DNA of 64,000 bases. It comes from Stenotrophomonas acidaminiphila. Its GTDB lineage: Bacteria > Pseudomonadota > Gammaproteobacteria > Xanthomonadales > Xanthomonadaceae. Where the stretch lies: positions 1,968,501 through 2,032,500 of the forward strand of contig CP019797.1 in assembly GCA_002951995.1 (NCBI GenBank), read 5' to 3'. Positions 1-9,451 of the stretch are shown in pieces (position 1 is the first letter of the stretch; every line of letters begins with the position of its first letter). Below the pieces are notes generated by a model, which was given only the letters and a program-made list of their open reading frames with translations, was not told where the DNA came from and made no database searches. The translations under genes and the position numbers were made by a program.

Positions 1-479
<479 letters not shown>

Positions 480-588
480 TTCAGTACTCGCATGGGGGCT
501 GCGGCGGGCCGCAGTGAGTGAAGACGTGCGCTGGAGGGCCGCATCCGTCGCGGCCGTGCCGGAACGGGAGGCCGGTCCGGCGGCGGGA

Positions 589-1716
589 TTACCTGGCCTG
601 GGCCATCATCGCGATGAAACGGTCGAACAGCGGCGCCACGTCGTGCGGCCCGGGCGACGCTTCCGGATGGCCCTGGAAGGAGAACGCCGGCGCGTCGGTG
701 CGCTCCACGCCCTGGATGGTCTGGTCGAACAGCGAGCGCTGGGTAACCCGCAGGTTCGCCGGCAGCGTGCTTTCATCGATGGCGAAGCCATGGTTCTGCG
801 AGGTGATCATGACCCGGCCGCTGTCCAGGTCCTGCACCGGGTGGTTGGCGCCGTGGTGGCCGTGGCCCATCTTCATGGTGTTCGCGCCCGAGGCCAGGCC
901 GAGCAGCTGGTGGCCCAGGCAGATGCCGAAGGTCGGGATCCGGCGATCCACGAACTCCCTGATCGCGGCGATGGCGTAGTCGCACGGCTCCGGGTCGCCC
1001 GGGCCGTTGGACAGGAACACGCCGTCGGGATTCATCGCCAGCACCTCGGCGGCCGGGGTCTGCGCCGGCACCACGGTGAGGTCGCAGCCGCGCTCGGCGA
1101 GCATGCGCAGGATGTTGGCCTTGACCCCGAAATCGTAGGCCACGACCTTGAACTTCGGCTCGGCCTGGACGAACCGGCCCTGGTCCAGGTCCAGCTGGCC
1201 TTCGCGCCAGGCATAGGGCTTGTCGGTGCTGACCACCTTGGCCAGGTCCATGCCCTTCAGGCCGGGGAACTTGCGCGCCGCTTCCAGCGCCTTGTCCACG
1301 TCGATGTCCGGGCCGGCCATCAGCGCGCCGTTCTGGGCACCGCGCTCGCGCAGGATGCGGGTCAGCTTGCGGGTATCGATGCCGGCGATGGCGACCACGC
1401 CGCGCTGCTGCAGCCAGTCCGGCAGCGAGCGCTGGTTGCGCCAGCTGCTCGGGCGGCGCGGCACGTCGCGCACGATCAGGCCCGCGGCCCAGACCTGCGA
1501 CGCCTCGTTGTCCTGCTCGGTGGTGCCGGTGTTGCCGATGTGCGGATACGTCAGGGTGATCATCTGCCTGGCGTAGGACGGATCGGTCAGCATTTCCTGG
1601 TAACCGGTCATCGCGGTGTTGAACACCACCTCACCCACGGACAGGCCGGGCGCGCCTACGGATTCGCCCTCGAATACGGTGCCGTCTTCGAGCACGAGGA
1701 TTGCGGCTTGGGTCAC
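589..1716 (-). CDS. carA: Carbamoyl-phosphate synthase small subunit (glutaminase)
   Basis: Hydrolyses glutamine and feeds ammonia to CarB. The protein is 375 aa, the usual family length, starting at GTG with an N-terminal CarA domain ([19 protein letters not shown]). It ends in a class I glutamine amidotransferase domain with the nucleophile Cys in GICLGHQ and the His/Glu pair in [11 protein letters not shown]. It sits between dapB (upstream) and carB (downstream), so dapB-carA-carB are probably cotranscribed leftwards. About 207 nt separate it from dapB, and I see no clear structure there. Confidence 0.97.
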   Translation of the reverse strand: MTQAAILVLEDGTVFEGESVGAPGLSVGEVVFNTAMTGYQEMLTDPSYARQMITLTYPHIGNTGTTEQDNEASQVWAAGLIVRDVPRRPSSWRNQRSLPDWLQQRGVVAIAGIDTRKLTRILRERGAQNGALMAGPDIDVDKALEAARKFPGLKGMDLAKVVSTDKPYAWREGQLDLDQGRFVQAEPKFKVVAYDFGVKANILRMLAERGCDLTVVPAQTPAAEVLAMNPDGVFLSNGPGDPEPCDYAIAAIREFVDRRIPTFGICLGHQLLGLASGANTMKMGHGHHGANHPVQDLDSGRVMITSQNHGFAIDESTLPANLRVTQRSLFDQTIQGVERTDAPAFSFQGHPEASPGPHDVAPLFDRFIAMMAQAR

Positions 1717-1923
1717 GGGAATCTCACTTTGGCTACCGAGGGGGCTCCGAAGCCACGCCTGCGCTCACGGCAAAAACCGGTTGCAAAAAAGCGCGGACGG
1801 CGGTGTTAAACCGGTCCGGCTGACGTGATTCGGCGAGCGGGAATTGTAAAGGCATGGGCGCCATCGGCGCCAGCGCCGCGTGCGTGCGCCGCCGGCCCGC
1901 CGGCTGCCGTGCCCGGCGCCTGT

Positions 1924-2651
1924 TCAGCTGCTGGCGGGCGCCACCAGCTCGCGCACCGAATAGCGCCCGGGCGCCCGCCCGTGCAGCTGCCGTGCCACAT
2001 GCAGGGCACCCCGGGCGAAAATGTCGCGGTTGGTGGCGCGGTGCACCAGTTCCAGCCGTTCGCCCATCCCGGTGAACTGGACCAGGTGCTCGCCGATGAT
2101 GTCGCCGGCGCGCAGGCTGGCGTAACGCGGCTCGGCGCCCCGTGCCGGGCCGACTCCCCGAGCGTGAGCGCGGTACCGGACGGGGCATCCTTCTTGTGCA
2201 CGTGGTGCGATTCGACGATGTCGCAGTCCCAGCCCGGCAGGCTCGCCGCCGCCCGCTCCACCAGCTCGGCCAGCACCGCCACGCCCAGGCTGAAATTGGT
2301 CGCCCAGGTCAGCGGGATCCGCTGCGCGGCGGCCGCCAGCGCCGCCTGCTGCGACGCATCGATGCCGGTGGTGCCGGAAACGAACGCCACGCCGCGCGCC
2401 ACGCACAGTGCCAGCACCGGGTCGAAGCCACCCGGCAGGCTGAAATCGATGGCCACGTCGAACTCGGGCGCACCCGGCATTTCACTGGCGGCGAAGTGCG
2501 GCACGCCATCGATCACGCGCTGTGCCGGCGCCTTGCGCAGCACCGCGGCGACCACCTGCAGCGCGGGATCGTCCGCCGCCAGCCGCAGCAGGGCCTGGCC
2601 CATGCGCCCGGAAGCACCGTGAATGAGCAATCGCAGGGGAGTCTGGTTCAT
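1924..2651 (-). CDS. dapB: 4-hydroxy-tetrahydrodipicolinate reductase, frameshifted in this sequence
   Basis: Reduces 4-hydroxy-tetrahydrodipicolinate with NAD(P)H in the lysine/diaminopimelate pathway. The N-terminal Rossmann motif IHGASGRMGQ, the FVSGTTG loop and the catalytic region ESHHVHKKDAPSGTAL are in one frame. The C-terminal part from AEPRYASLRAGDIIGEH to RELVAPASS is in another. The switch falls at the C run 2138-2141 (G on the coding strand). Adding one base restores a 242-aa protein; the span is 728 nt, one short of a multiple of three. DapB makes the peptidoglycan precursor, so a real null is unlikely and I treat this as a sequencing indel. Confidence 0.93.
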
Positions 2652-2849
2652 GCCCGCAGGCTAGCGGCAGCATGCCCGCCCGGGCAAGCGCCGGCGCCGC
2701 CACGCTGAACGCTCCTTCATGCACGGGATAACCATCGCCCGATGCGTGGCGGCGCGCCGGAACCACCCGAGGTCAGCGCCGACCCGGCGTCTGGCGGCCC
2801 GCGCCGCCGCTGTCGTGGCCGGCCGGGCCCACCGCCACCGGCGCGCGTT

Positions 2850-3104
2850 TCAGTGCTGCCGCGGTGGATTCGGCCCGCAGCCGCCACAGCCACCACAACC
2901 GTCATCGCCGCCAGCCGCCGGCGGCGCCAGCCGACGCCCCAGCGCCTGCAGCCGCGCCGGGCGCTGGGGCTTCAGCAGCCACAGCACCAGCGCCCCGCGC
3001 AGCCGGCGCACGGTACCGGGGAACTGCTTCTTCAGCACCACCCACGCGCTGGCCACCACGGCCAGGGCGATGATCGCGTACTGCAGCAGCAGGCCCCGGT
3101 CCAT
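2850..3104 (-). CDS. DUF6587-like small Cys-rich membrane protein next to feoB
   Basis: An 84-aa protein with one N-terminal transmembrane segment (residues ~5-22), a basic stretch, and a Gly/Cys cluster near the C-terminus (GCGGCGGCG). Its ATG overlaps the feoB stop as ATGA, so it is translationally coupled and should belong to the feo operon. Similar proteins follow feoB in Xanthomonadaceae genomes (DUF6587). By position it could act like the FeoC-type accessory proteins of other feo operons, and the cysteines could bind iron or a cluster, but that is inference. Assignment of the family is from memory of its pattern. Confidence 0.8.
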   Translation of the reverse strand: MDRGLLLQYAIIALAVVASAWVVLKKQFPGTVRRLRGALVLWLLKPQRPARLQALGRRLAPPAAGGDDGCGGCGGCGPNPPRQH

Positions 3105-4966
3105 CAGCCCGCCCCCAGCGCCACGGCGACCTGGTAGGTGACCAGCGAAGCCAGCCACGCCGCGGCGAACAGGTAGCCAGCGGCGAACGCCATCTGCTTC
3201 CACGAGTTGGTCTCGCGCTTGATCGTGGCCAGCGTGGAGATGCACATCGGCGCGTAGATGTACCAGACCAGCAGCGACAGCGCGGTGGCCAGCGACCAGC
3301 CATCGCTGATCAGCGGGGTCAGCGCCTGCGCCGCGGCATCGTCGTCGGCCGCCGACAGCGCGTACACCGTGGCCAGCGAGGCCACCGCCACCTCGCGCGC
3401 GGCCAGCCCCGGGATCAGCGCGATGCAGATCTGCCAGTTGAAGCCCAGCGGCGCGAAGAACACCGCCATCGCGTGGCCGATGCGGCCGGCGAAGCTGTAA
3501 TCGATGGCCGGCAGGGTGGCGTCGGCCGGTGCCGCCGGGAACGACAGCAGGAACCACAGCAGGATGGTCAGCGCCAGGATGATGCCGCCCACGCGCTTGA
3601 GGAAGATCATGCCGCGCTCGTACAGCCCGACCGCCAGGTCGCGCAGGTGCGGCAGGCGGTAGGACGGCAGCTCCAGCAGCAGCGGGTGCTCGGCCTTGTC
3701 GCGGCGGAACTTCTTCATCGTCCAGGACATCGCCAGCGCGCTGAGGATGCCGGCCACGTACAGGCCGAACAGCACCAGCCCCTGCTGGTTGAACACGCCC
3801 CACACGGTCTTCTGCGGGATGAACGCGCCGATCAGCAGCGCGTACACCGGCAACCGCGCCGAGCAGGTCATCAGCGGCGCGACCAGGATCGTCGCCAGCC
3901 GGTCGCGCGGGTCCTGGATGCTGCGCGTGGACATGATGCCCGGCACCGCGCAGGCGAAGCTGGACAGCAGCGGGATGAACGAGCGTCCGGACAGGCCGGC
4001 CGCGGCCATCATCCGGTCCAGCAGGAACGCCGCGCGCGGCAGGTAACCGGATTCCTCCAGCGCGAGGATGAAGAAGAACAGGATCAGGATCTGCGGCAGG
4101 AATACCAGCACGCCGCCGACACCGGCGATGATGCCGTCCACCAGCAGGCTGCTCAGCGGCCCCTCGGGCAGGGTCGAGCCGACCAGGGCGCCGAGCCAGG
4201 CGAAACCGGCCTCGATGCCGTCCATCAGCGGCGTGGCCCAGGCATAGACCGCCTGGAAGATCAGGAACATCACCGCCGCCAGGGTCAGCAGCCCGAACAC
4301 CGGGTGCAGCAGCCAGCGGTCCAGCGCATCGTCGATCTTCGCGGTGCGCGTGGGCATGCGCACCGCGGCGGCGAGGATGTCGCGCACCTGGGCATGGTGG
4401 TCGGCGGCGGCCACCACCGGCGGCGGCGCCATCGACGCCACCTGCGGCATCATCGCGTCGATCCGCGCGACCAGTTCGCTGGCGCCGTTGCGGCGCACCG
4501 CGACGGTCTCCACCACCGGCACGCCCAGCGCCCGTTCCAGCGCCGCCACGTCGATGGCGATGCCGCGCCGGCGCGCGGCGTCCACCATGTTCAGCGCCAC
4601 GATCATCGGCTTGCCCAGCTCGCGCACTTCCAGCGCGAAGCGCAGGTGCAGGCGCAGGTTGGTGGCGTCGACCACGCACACCAGCGCATCGGGCGCGGGC
4701 TCGCCGGGGTAGAAACCGCGGCACAGGTCGCGGGTGATGGCCTCGTCCAGGCTCGCCGGCTGCAGGCTGTAGGCGCCAGGCAGGTCCAGCACCGCGTATT
4801 CGCGCCCGGACGGCGCGCGCATGCGCCCTTCCTTGCGCTCGACGGTGACGCCGGCGTAGTTGGCAACCTTCTGGCGGCTGCCGGTGAGCTGGTTGAACAA
4901 CGCGGTCTTGCCACTGTTCGGATTGCCCACTAGGGCCAGCCGCGACACGCTTGCCGCTGCGTTCAT
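3104..4966 (-). CDS. feoB: Ferrous iron transporter B
   Basis: Inner-membrane Fe(II) uptake protein. The 620-aa product begins with a G-protein domain: G1 GNPNSGKT (residues ~14-21), G3 region LDLPGAYSL, and G4 NMVD. A long hydrophobic permease part follows with several Gate/FeoB segments from residue ~215 to the end. It is shorter than E. coli FeoB (773 aa) and lacks the extended cytoplasmic tail. Its ATG overlaps the feoA stop (ATGA), and its own stop overlaps the next gene, giving a tight feoA-feoB-DUF6587 operon under a Fur box at 5230-5249. Confidence 0.97.
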   Translation of the reverse strand: MNAAASVSRLALVGNPNSGKTALFNQLTGSRQKVANYAGVTVERKEGRMRAPSGREYAVLDLPGAYSLQPASLDEAITRDLCRGFYPGEPAPDALVCVVDATNLRLHLRFALEVRELGKPMIVALNMVDAARRRGIAIDVAALERALGVPVVETVAVRRNGASELVARIDAMMPQVASMAPPPVVAAADHHAQVRDILAAAVRMPTRTAKIDDALDRWLLHPVFGLLTLAAVMFLIFQAVYAWATPLMDGIEAGFAWLGALVGSTLPEGPLSSLLVDGIIAGVGGVLVFLPQILILFFFILALEESGYLPRAAFLLDRMMAAAGLSGRSFIPLLSSFACAVPGIMSTRSIQDPRDRLATILVAPLMTCSARLPVYALLIGAFIPQKTVWGVFNQQGLVLFGLYVAGILSALAMSWTMKKFRRDKAEHPLLLELPSYRLPHLRDLAVGLYERGMIFLKRVGGIILALTILLWFLLSFPAAPADATLPAIDYSFAGRIGHAMAVFFAPLGFNWQICIALIPGLAAREVAVASLATVYALSAADDDAAAQALTPLISDGWSLATALSLLVWYIYAPMCISTLATIKRETNSWKQMAFAAGYLFAAAWLASLVTYQVAVALGAG

Positions 4967-5208
4967 GCCGCGTCCTCCTGCCTGATCCGGATGCGGGCGG
5001 CCTCGCTGCGCCGCAGCGCGAAGCGGGTGAAGCCGACCTGCACCAGCAGCGGCTCGCCGCCCACCGGCCCGCGCGCGACCACGCGCACGTCTTCGCCGTC
5101 GACGAACCCCAGCTCCCTCAACCGCCGCGCAATCGCATCATTGGGATGCAGGTCCCGCACCGCCTCCACCTGCGCGGGTGCATGCAGCGGCAAATCTGAC
5201 AACGTCAC
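4963..5208 (-). CDS. feoA: Ferrous iron transport protein A
   Basis: Small SH3-like cytoplasmic partner of FeoB. The 81-aa product has the family core RRLRELGFVDGEDVRVVARGP followed by a beta-rich C-terminal half ending in the basic RRSEAARIRI segment. It starts at GTG, 22 nt from the nearest edge of the Fur box, and is first in the feo operon. The C-terminal four bases overlap the feoB start. Confidence 0.94.
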   Translation of the reverse strand: MTLSDLPLHAPAQVEAVRDLHPNDAIARRLRELGFVDGEDVRVVARGPVGGEPLLVQVGFTRFALRRSEAARIRIRQEDAA

Positions 5209-5229
5209 TGAATGGCGCCTTTGAATAGG

Positions 5230-5249
5230 TTGATAAGAATGGTTATCAA
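5230..5249 (-). promoter_or_regulatory. Fur box in front of feoA
   Basis: The palindrome TTGATAA-GAATGG-TTATCAA has 7-bp perfect arms and matches the Fur consensus built from GATAAT half-sites. It lies between the feo operon (leftward) and the enoyl-CoA hydratase (rightward) and is close enough to the feoA GTG to cover its promoter. Iron-dependent repression of feo is the expected effect. Confidence 0.85.
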
Positions 5250-5328
5250 TTGTAGCACCGTCGCGCGGGGTCTTGCTGCCCCGGGCGCTCCGCTATGATC
5301 CGTGCACCAAACGCACGCATGGACCCCA

Positions 5329-6126
5329 ATGAGCGAGGCACTGCTCGTCAGCCGCGACAACGCCGTGGCGACGCTCCACCTGAACCGCCCCGAGCTGCAC
5401 AACGCGTTCGACGCCGGGCTGATCGCCAGCCTCACCGCCGCGCTGGAAGCGGCCGCCGCCGATCCGGCGGTGCGCGCCGTGGTCCTGGCCGGGCATGGCC
5501 CCTCGTTCTCGGCCGGCGCCGACCTGCAGTGGATGCGCGCCATGGCCGGCGCCTCGCAGGAAGAGAACCGCCAGGACGCGCTGGCGCTGGCGCGGCTGAT
5601 GCGCACCCTGGACGAGCTGCCCAAGCCGACCATCGCCCGCGTGCATGGCGCCAGCTTCGGCGGCGGCGTCGGCCTGGTGGCCTGCTGCGACATCGCCATC
5701 GCCGCCGAAGGCGCCCGTTTCGGTCTGACCGAGAGCCGCCTGGGCCTGCTGCCGGCGGTGATCTCACCGTATGTCATCGCTGCCATCGGCCCGCGCCAGG
5801 CGCGGCGCTGGTTCGCCACGGGCGAGCACTTCGACGCCGCCGACGCATTGCGCATGGGGCTGGTGCACCAGGTGGTCGCCGCCGACGCGCTCGACGCCGC
5901 GGTGCAGCGGCAACTGCAGCTGATCGGCAAGGCCGGCCCGGTCGCCGCGGCCGCGGCCAAGGTGCTGGTGCGCGAGGTGCACGCCGCCACGGCCGACCGC
6001 GATGCGCTCGACCGCGCCAACGCCGGGCTGATCGCCGCGCTGCGCGCCTCCGACGAAGGCCGCGAGGGCCTGACCGCGTTCCTCGAAAAGCGCCCGCCGC
6101 GCTGGGCCGCGCAGGAGCCGCGATGA
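5329..6126 (+). CDS. liuC: Enoyl-CoA hydratase family, probable methylglutaconyl-CoA hydratase
   Basis: Crotonase-fold protein of 265 aa with the oxyanion-hole segment HGPSFSAGADLQWMR (residues ~54-68) and the second catalytic loop around HGASFGGGVGLVACCD. The next gene overlaps by ATGA and encodes HMG-CoA lyase. That pair forms the last two steps of leucine degradation, so the 3-methylglutaconyl-CoA hydratase role fits best; crotonase sequence alone would not fix the substrate. The start MSEALLV is preferred over an upstream in-frame ATG because it matches the family N-terminus. Confidence 0.85.
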   Translation: MSEALLVSRDNAVATLHLNRPELHNAFDAGLIASLTAALEAAAADPAVRAVVLAGHGPSFSAGADLQWMRAMAGASQEENRQDALALARLMRTLDELPKPTIARVHGASFGGGVGLVACCDIAIAAEGARFGLTESRLGLLPAVISPYVIAAIGPRQARRWFATGEHFDAADALRMGLVHQVVAADALDAAVQRQLQLIGKAGPVAAAAAKVLVREVHAATADRDALDRANAGLIAALRASDEGREGLTAFLEKRPPRWAAQEPR

Positions 6127-7016
6127 GCGATTTCGTCCGCATCGTCGAGGTCGGCCCGCGCGACGGCCTGCAGAACGAGAAGCAGCAGATCGCCACCGCC
6201 GACAAGATCGCGCTGATCGACCGGCTGTCGGCCACCGGCCTGCGCAGCATCGAGGCCACCAGCTTCGTCAGCCCGAAATGGGTACCGCAGCTGGCCGACG
6301 CCGCCGAGGTGATGGCCGGCATCGCCCGCCGCCCCGGCGTCGCCTACCCGGTGCTGGTGCCGAACGAACAGGGCTATGACCGCGCCCGCGCGGCCGGGGC
6401 GCGGGAAGTGGCGGTGTTCACCGCTGCCTCCGAGCAGTTCAACCGCACCAACACCAATGCCGGCATCGACGAATCGCTGCAGCGCTTCGCGCCGGTGCTG
6501 GAACGGGCCAGGGCCGACGGCATCCCGGTGCGCGGCTACGTGTCCACCGTGCTCGGCTGCCCTTACCAGGGCGAGGTGCCGCTGGCCGACGTGGTGCGGG
6601 TGGCGCGCGCGCTGTACGCCATGGGCTGCCACGAGATCTCGCTGGGCGACACCATCGGCGTCGGCACCCCGCGCAAGGCGCGCGCGATGCTGCGCGCGGT
6701 CGCCGCGGAGGTGCCGATGGCCGCGCTGGCGGTGCACTTCCACGACACCTACGGCCAGGCGCTGGCCAACATCGCCGCGTGCCTGGAGGACGGGGTGCGC
6801 GTGGTCGATTCGGCGGTGGCCGGCACCGGCGGCTGCCCCTACGCGCGCGGCGCCAGCGGCAATGTCGCCAGCGAGGACGTGGTCTACATGCTGCACGGCA
6901 TGGGCATGGACACCGGCATCGACCTGCCGGCCCTGGCCGACACCGGGCGCTGGCTGGCCGGCGTGCTCGGCCGCGGCAACGGCAGCAAGGCCGGCCAGGC
7001 CATGTCGCCCCCCTGA
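6123..7016 (+). CDS. liuE: Hydroxymethylglutaryl-CoA lyase
   Basis: Cleaves HMG-CoA to acetoacetate and acetyl-CoA at the end of leucine catabolism. The 297-aa TIM-barrel protein shows VEVGPRDGLQNE at residues ~7-18 (metal and substrate binding), SLGDTIGVGTP, the HFHDTYGQ metal ligands, and GTGGCPYARGASGNVASED with the catalytic Cys region. Its start overlaps the hydratase stop. The remaining liu genes (acyl-CoA dehydrogenase, carboxylase) are not in this window. Confidence 0.93.
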   Translation: MSDFVRIVEVGPRDGLQNEKQQIATADKIALIDRLSATGLRSIEATSFVSPKWVPQLADAAEVMAGIARRPGVAYPVLVPNEQGYDRARAAGAREVAVFTAASEQFNRTNTNAGIDESLQRFAPVLERARADGIPVRGYVSTVLGCPYQGEVPLADVVRVARALYAMGCHEISLGDTIGVGTPRKARAMLRAVAAEVPMAALAVHFHDTYGQALANIAACLEDGVRVVDSAVAGTGGCPYARGASGNVASEDVVYMLHGMGMDTGIDLPALADTGRWLAGVLGRGNGSKAGQAMSPP

Positions 7017-7042
7017 TGAACGCAACGAAAGGACGCTCGCGC

Positions 7043-7459
7043 ATGCTCCGCACCACCCTGCTCATCGCCGCCCTGCTGCCCGCAGGCAGCGTCATGGCCG
7101 CCTCGGCCGTGGTCTTCTCCGATTCCGGCGCCTACGGTTTCGCCTACAACCAGCCCTCGGCAAGCCTCGCCCTGCAGACCGCCATCGGCCACTGCGCGCG
7201 GCGCTCGGGCAATTGCACCGAAGTGGTCAGCACGTCGGCCGACAGCGGATACTCGGCCATCGCCAGTGGCAGCGCCGCGTTCGGCCATGCGCTGGGCGAA
7301 CGCGATGAGCGCGCCGCGATCGACAAGGCCCTGGCCATGTGCCGGCGCGCGGCGGACGACTGCCAGCTTGAGTTCCTGTGGCGGGAACGGCCGGTACCCG
7401 CGCCCCTGCGCCTGCCTGCGCACCCGCCGATGCCCGTCCCCGCCCCCCGTCAATACTGA
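7043..7459 (+). CDS. DUF4189-type secreted protein
   Basis: A 138-aa protein with an N-terminal signal peptide (hydrophobic residues ~3-19, cleavage after VMAAS). One repeat-like DUF4189 unit follows: AYGFAYNQPSASLALQTAIGHC, then a Cys-containing second half. The C-terminus is proline rich. Such proteins are periplasmic or secreted and have no established function. It follows liuE by 26 nt, which may be readthrough rather than a shared role. Confidence 0.75.
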   Translation: MLRTTLLIAALLPAGSVMAASAVVFSDSGAYGFAYNQPSASLALQTAIGHCARRSGNCTEVVSTSADSGYSAIASGSAAFGHALGERDERAAIDKALAMCRRAADDCQLEFLWRERPVPAPLRLPAHPPMPVPAPRQY

Positions 7460-7532
7460 TCCGGTCGCCGTCCTGCTGTAGGGAAGGCGGCATCGGCTAG
7501 AATCGGCGACTCTTCACCGCAGGATCGTCCCG

Positions 7533-8303
7533 ATGCAGCTGTCCTCCGTCCGCGCCGTCGTCACCGGCGGCGTCTCCGGCCTCGGCCTGGCCGTGGCCCG
7601 GCACCTGGTCGCCAACGGCGGCAAGGTCGCCCTGTTCGACCTCAACGAGGAAAAAGGCACCGCCGCGGTCGCCGAACTGGGCACGGACAATGCCCGCTAC
7701 TTCACCACCAACGTCACCGACGAAGCCGGCGTGGCCGCCAATCTGGCCGCCGCGCGCGAATTCCTGGGCGGGCTGAACGTGGTGATAAACTGCGCCGGCA
7801 TCCTCGGCGCCGGCCGCGTGCTCGGCCGCGAGGCGCCGATGCCGCTGTCCAACTTCCAGGCCACGGTGATGGTCAACCTGGTCGGCAGCTTCAACGTGGC
7901 CAAGGCCGCCGCCGACCTGATGCAGCACAACGAAGCCGGCGTCGACGGCGAGCGCGGCGTGATCATCAACACCGCCTCGGTCGCCGCCTACGAAGGCCAG
8001 ATCGGCCAGGCCGCCTACTCCGCCTCCAAGGGTGGCGTGGTCGGCATGACCCTGCCGATGGCGCGCGAGCTGTCGCGCTTCGGCATCCGCGTGATGACCA
8101 TCGCGCCGGGCGTGTTCTGGACGCCGATGGTGGACGGCATGCCGGCCAACGTGCAGGAGTCGCTCGCCGCGTCGATCCCGTTCCCCTCGCGCCTGGGCCA
8201 GCCGGACGATTTCGCCGCCCTGGTCGGCCACATCATCGGCAACACCTACCTCAATGGCGAGACCATCCGCCTGGATGGCGCCGTGCGCCTGGCACCCAAG
8301 TGA
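7533..8303 (+). CDS. SDR-family dehydrogenase, 3-hydroxyacyl-CoA dehydrogenase type 2-like
   Basis: A 256-aa classical short-chain dehydrogenase. The cofactor motif is TGGVSGLG (residues ~11-18), with D39 after the second strand favouring NAD. The NCAG motif, the Ser of NTASVAAYEG and the catalytic YSASK follow. Overall pattern, including APGVFWTPMVDG and IPFPSRLGQPDDFA, resembles HSD17B10-type 3-hydroxyacyl-CoA dehydrogenases. These act in branched-chain and short-chain acyl-CoA oxidation, consistent with the nearby liu genes. A GC-rich hairpin follows the stop. Confidence 0.88.
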   Translation: MQLSSVRAVVTGGVSGLGLAVARHLVANGGKVALFDLNEEKGTAAVAELGTDNARYFTTNVTDEAGVAANLAAAREFLGGLNVVINCAGILGAGRVLGREAPMPLSNFQATVMVNLVGSFNVAKAAADLMQHNEAGVDGERGVIINTASVAAYEGQIGQAAYSASKGGVVGMTLPMARELSRFGIRVMTIAPGVFWTPMVDGMPANVQESLAASIPFPSRLGQPDDFAALVGHIIGNTYLNGETIRLDGAVRLAPK

Positions 8304-8311
8304 TCCACCCC

Positions 8312-8334
8312 GCGGGCGCCCACAAGGCGCCCGC
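8312..8334 (+). terminator. Hairpin after the SDR gene
   Basis: A perfect 9-bp stem GCGGGCGCC / GGCGCCCGC with a 5-nt loop begins 9 nt after the stop codon. The downstream tract (TTCGATTTCCCC) is only moderately T-rich, so termination is plausible but not certain. Confidence 0.55.
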
Positions 8335-8369
8335 TTCGATTTCCCCTTACCCCAACCGACTTTCCAAGC

Positions 8370-8936
8370 ATGAAAGCCAGCGATATCAAGAAAGGCAACG
8401 TCGTCGAATACAACAACGGCGTCTACCAGATCCGCGACATCGAGCGCAGCTCGCCGCAGGGCCGCGGCGGCAATGTCCGCTTCCGTTTCATCATGTACAG
8501 CGTGCCGGGCGGCAACAAGCTCGACGCCAGCTTCGACGCCGACGACAACCTGCCGGAAGTCGAACTGCTGCGCCGCCAGTCGACCTTCTCCTACATGGAC
8601 GGCGACGCCTTCGTGTTCCTCGACGACGAGGACTACACCCCGTACACGCTGGACGCGGACGTGATCGGCGACGACGCCGGCTACATCACCGAGGGCCTGG
8701 CCGGCATCTACGTGCAGGTGATCGACGAGCAGCCGGTGGCGATCCAGCTGCCGCAGCACGTGACCCTGGAAGTGGTCGAGACCCCGCCGGAACTCAAGGG
8801 CGGCACCGCCACCAAGCGCCCGAAGCCGGCCAAGCTCAACACCGGCATCGAGATCATGGTCCCGGAGTACATCGCCAACGGCGAGCGCATCCTGGTCAAC
8901 ACCAGCACCGGCGAGTTCGGCGGCCGCGCCGACTGA
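8370..8936 (+). CDS. efpL: Elongation factor P-like protein EfpL (YeiP)
   Basis: Three-domain EF-P paralogue of 188 aa: KOW-like N-terminal domain ([21 protein letters not shown]), central OB domain and C-terminal OB domain ending [11 protein letters not shown]. The tip loop is SSPQGRGG, the arginine-tipped YeiP type, not the lysine loop of modified EF-P. YeiP/EfpL assists ribosomes stalled at proline and related motifs. The gene stands alone between a terminator-like hairpin and another GC-rich inverted repeat at 8958-8981. Confidence 0.92.
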   Translation: MKASDIKKGNVVEYNNGVYQIRDIERSSPQGRGGNVRFRFIMYSVPGGNKLDASFDADDNLPEVELLRRQSTFSYMDGDAFVFLDDEDYTPYTLDADVIGDDAGYITEGLAGIYVQVIDEQPVAIQLPQHVTLEVVETPPELKGGTATKRPKPAKLNTGIEIMVPEYIANGERILVNTSTGEFGGRAD

Positions 8937-8957
8937 TCCACCGCTGGCTACCCCATG

Positions 8958-8981
8958 CGACGGCGCCCACGGGCGCCGTCG
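8958..8981 (+). terminator. Inverted repeat after efpL
   Basis: A 9-bp stem CGACGGCGC / GCGCCGTCG around a 6-nt loop lies 21 nt after the efpL stop. It is followed by TCATTCAT, not a clean T tract. Probably the efpL terminator. Confidence 0.5.
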
Positions 8982-9091
8982 TCATTCATGGTCATCGGCG
9001 GCGGTACGTGGCCCGGCGCTGTCAGCGGGCGCGACCGATGCCGGTGCCGGAAGCCGCGGCACGCCGGTGGCGGCCGCGCCCCCGCTGCAGA

Positions 9092-9358
9092 TCACCCTTC
9101 GGGCAGGCCGTGGACGCCGAAATCGATCACCACCGCATCCGGTCCGCGCTGCAGGTAGCTGATCGACAGGTGCGCGCCGAAGCGCTGGCCGAGCTGGTCC
9201 AGCAGCGGGATCGGGTCGTGGTCGTTGACGAAACGCATGGTCTCGCCGTTGCGCAACGCGCCCAGCGCGCCGAAGATCGCCGCGTGGCGGAACCGCCGCG
9301 CCACGCCGCGCGCGTCGAAGACGTGCACGTGCGGTGCCGGATCGAGGGAAACAGGCAT
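9092..9358 (-). CDS. DUF2249 domain protein
   Basis: An 88-aa protein whose core (VFDARGVARRF, LGALRNGETMRFVNDHDPIPLL, the aromatic/DAVVIDF end) matches the small DUF2249 fold. That fold is often found near hemerythrin or nitrogen-oxide genes. No catalytic residue is evident. I start it at MPVSLDP rather than the upstream ATG because conserved sequence begins there. The gene is short, but its frame and length agree with the family. Confidence 0.72.
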   Translation of the reverse strand: MPVSLDPAPHVHVFDARGVARRFRHAAIFGALGALRNGETMRFVNDHDPIPLLDQLGQRFGAHLSISYLQRGPDAVVIDFGVHGLPEG

Positions 9359-9451
9359 TGCGGGAACTCCATCGTGGGAAACCCGGCCCATGCCAGGCCG
9401 CGCCACCGGCACCGCCCTGACCGGGGTCAAGACCCGCGCCGATGCCCCGCT

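Noticed and set aside
1924..2651. dapB and the other shifted genes as true pseudogenes
   Set aside because: Same one-base loss type in eight genes, several essential, with otherwise well-kept sequence after the shift; indel error is simpler.
3473..4933. 486-codon plus-strand frame opposite feoB
   Set aside because: Low-complexity shadow of feoB, no family pattern.
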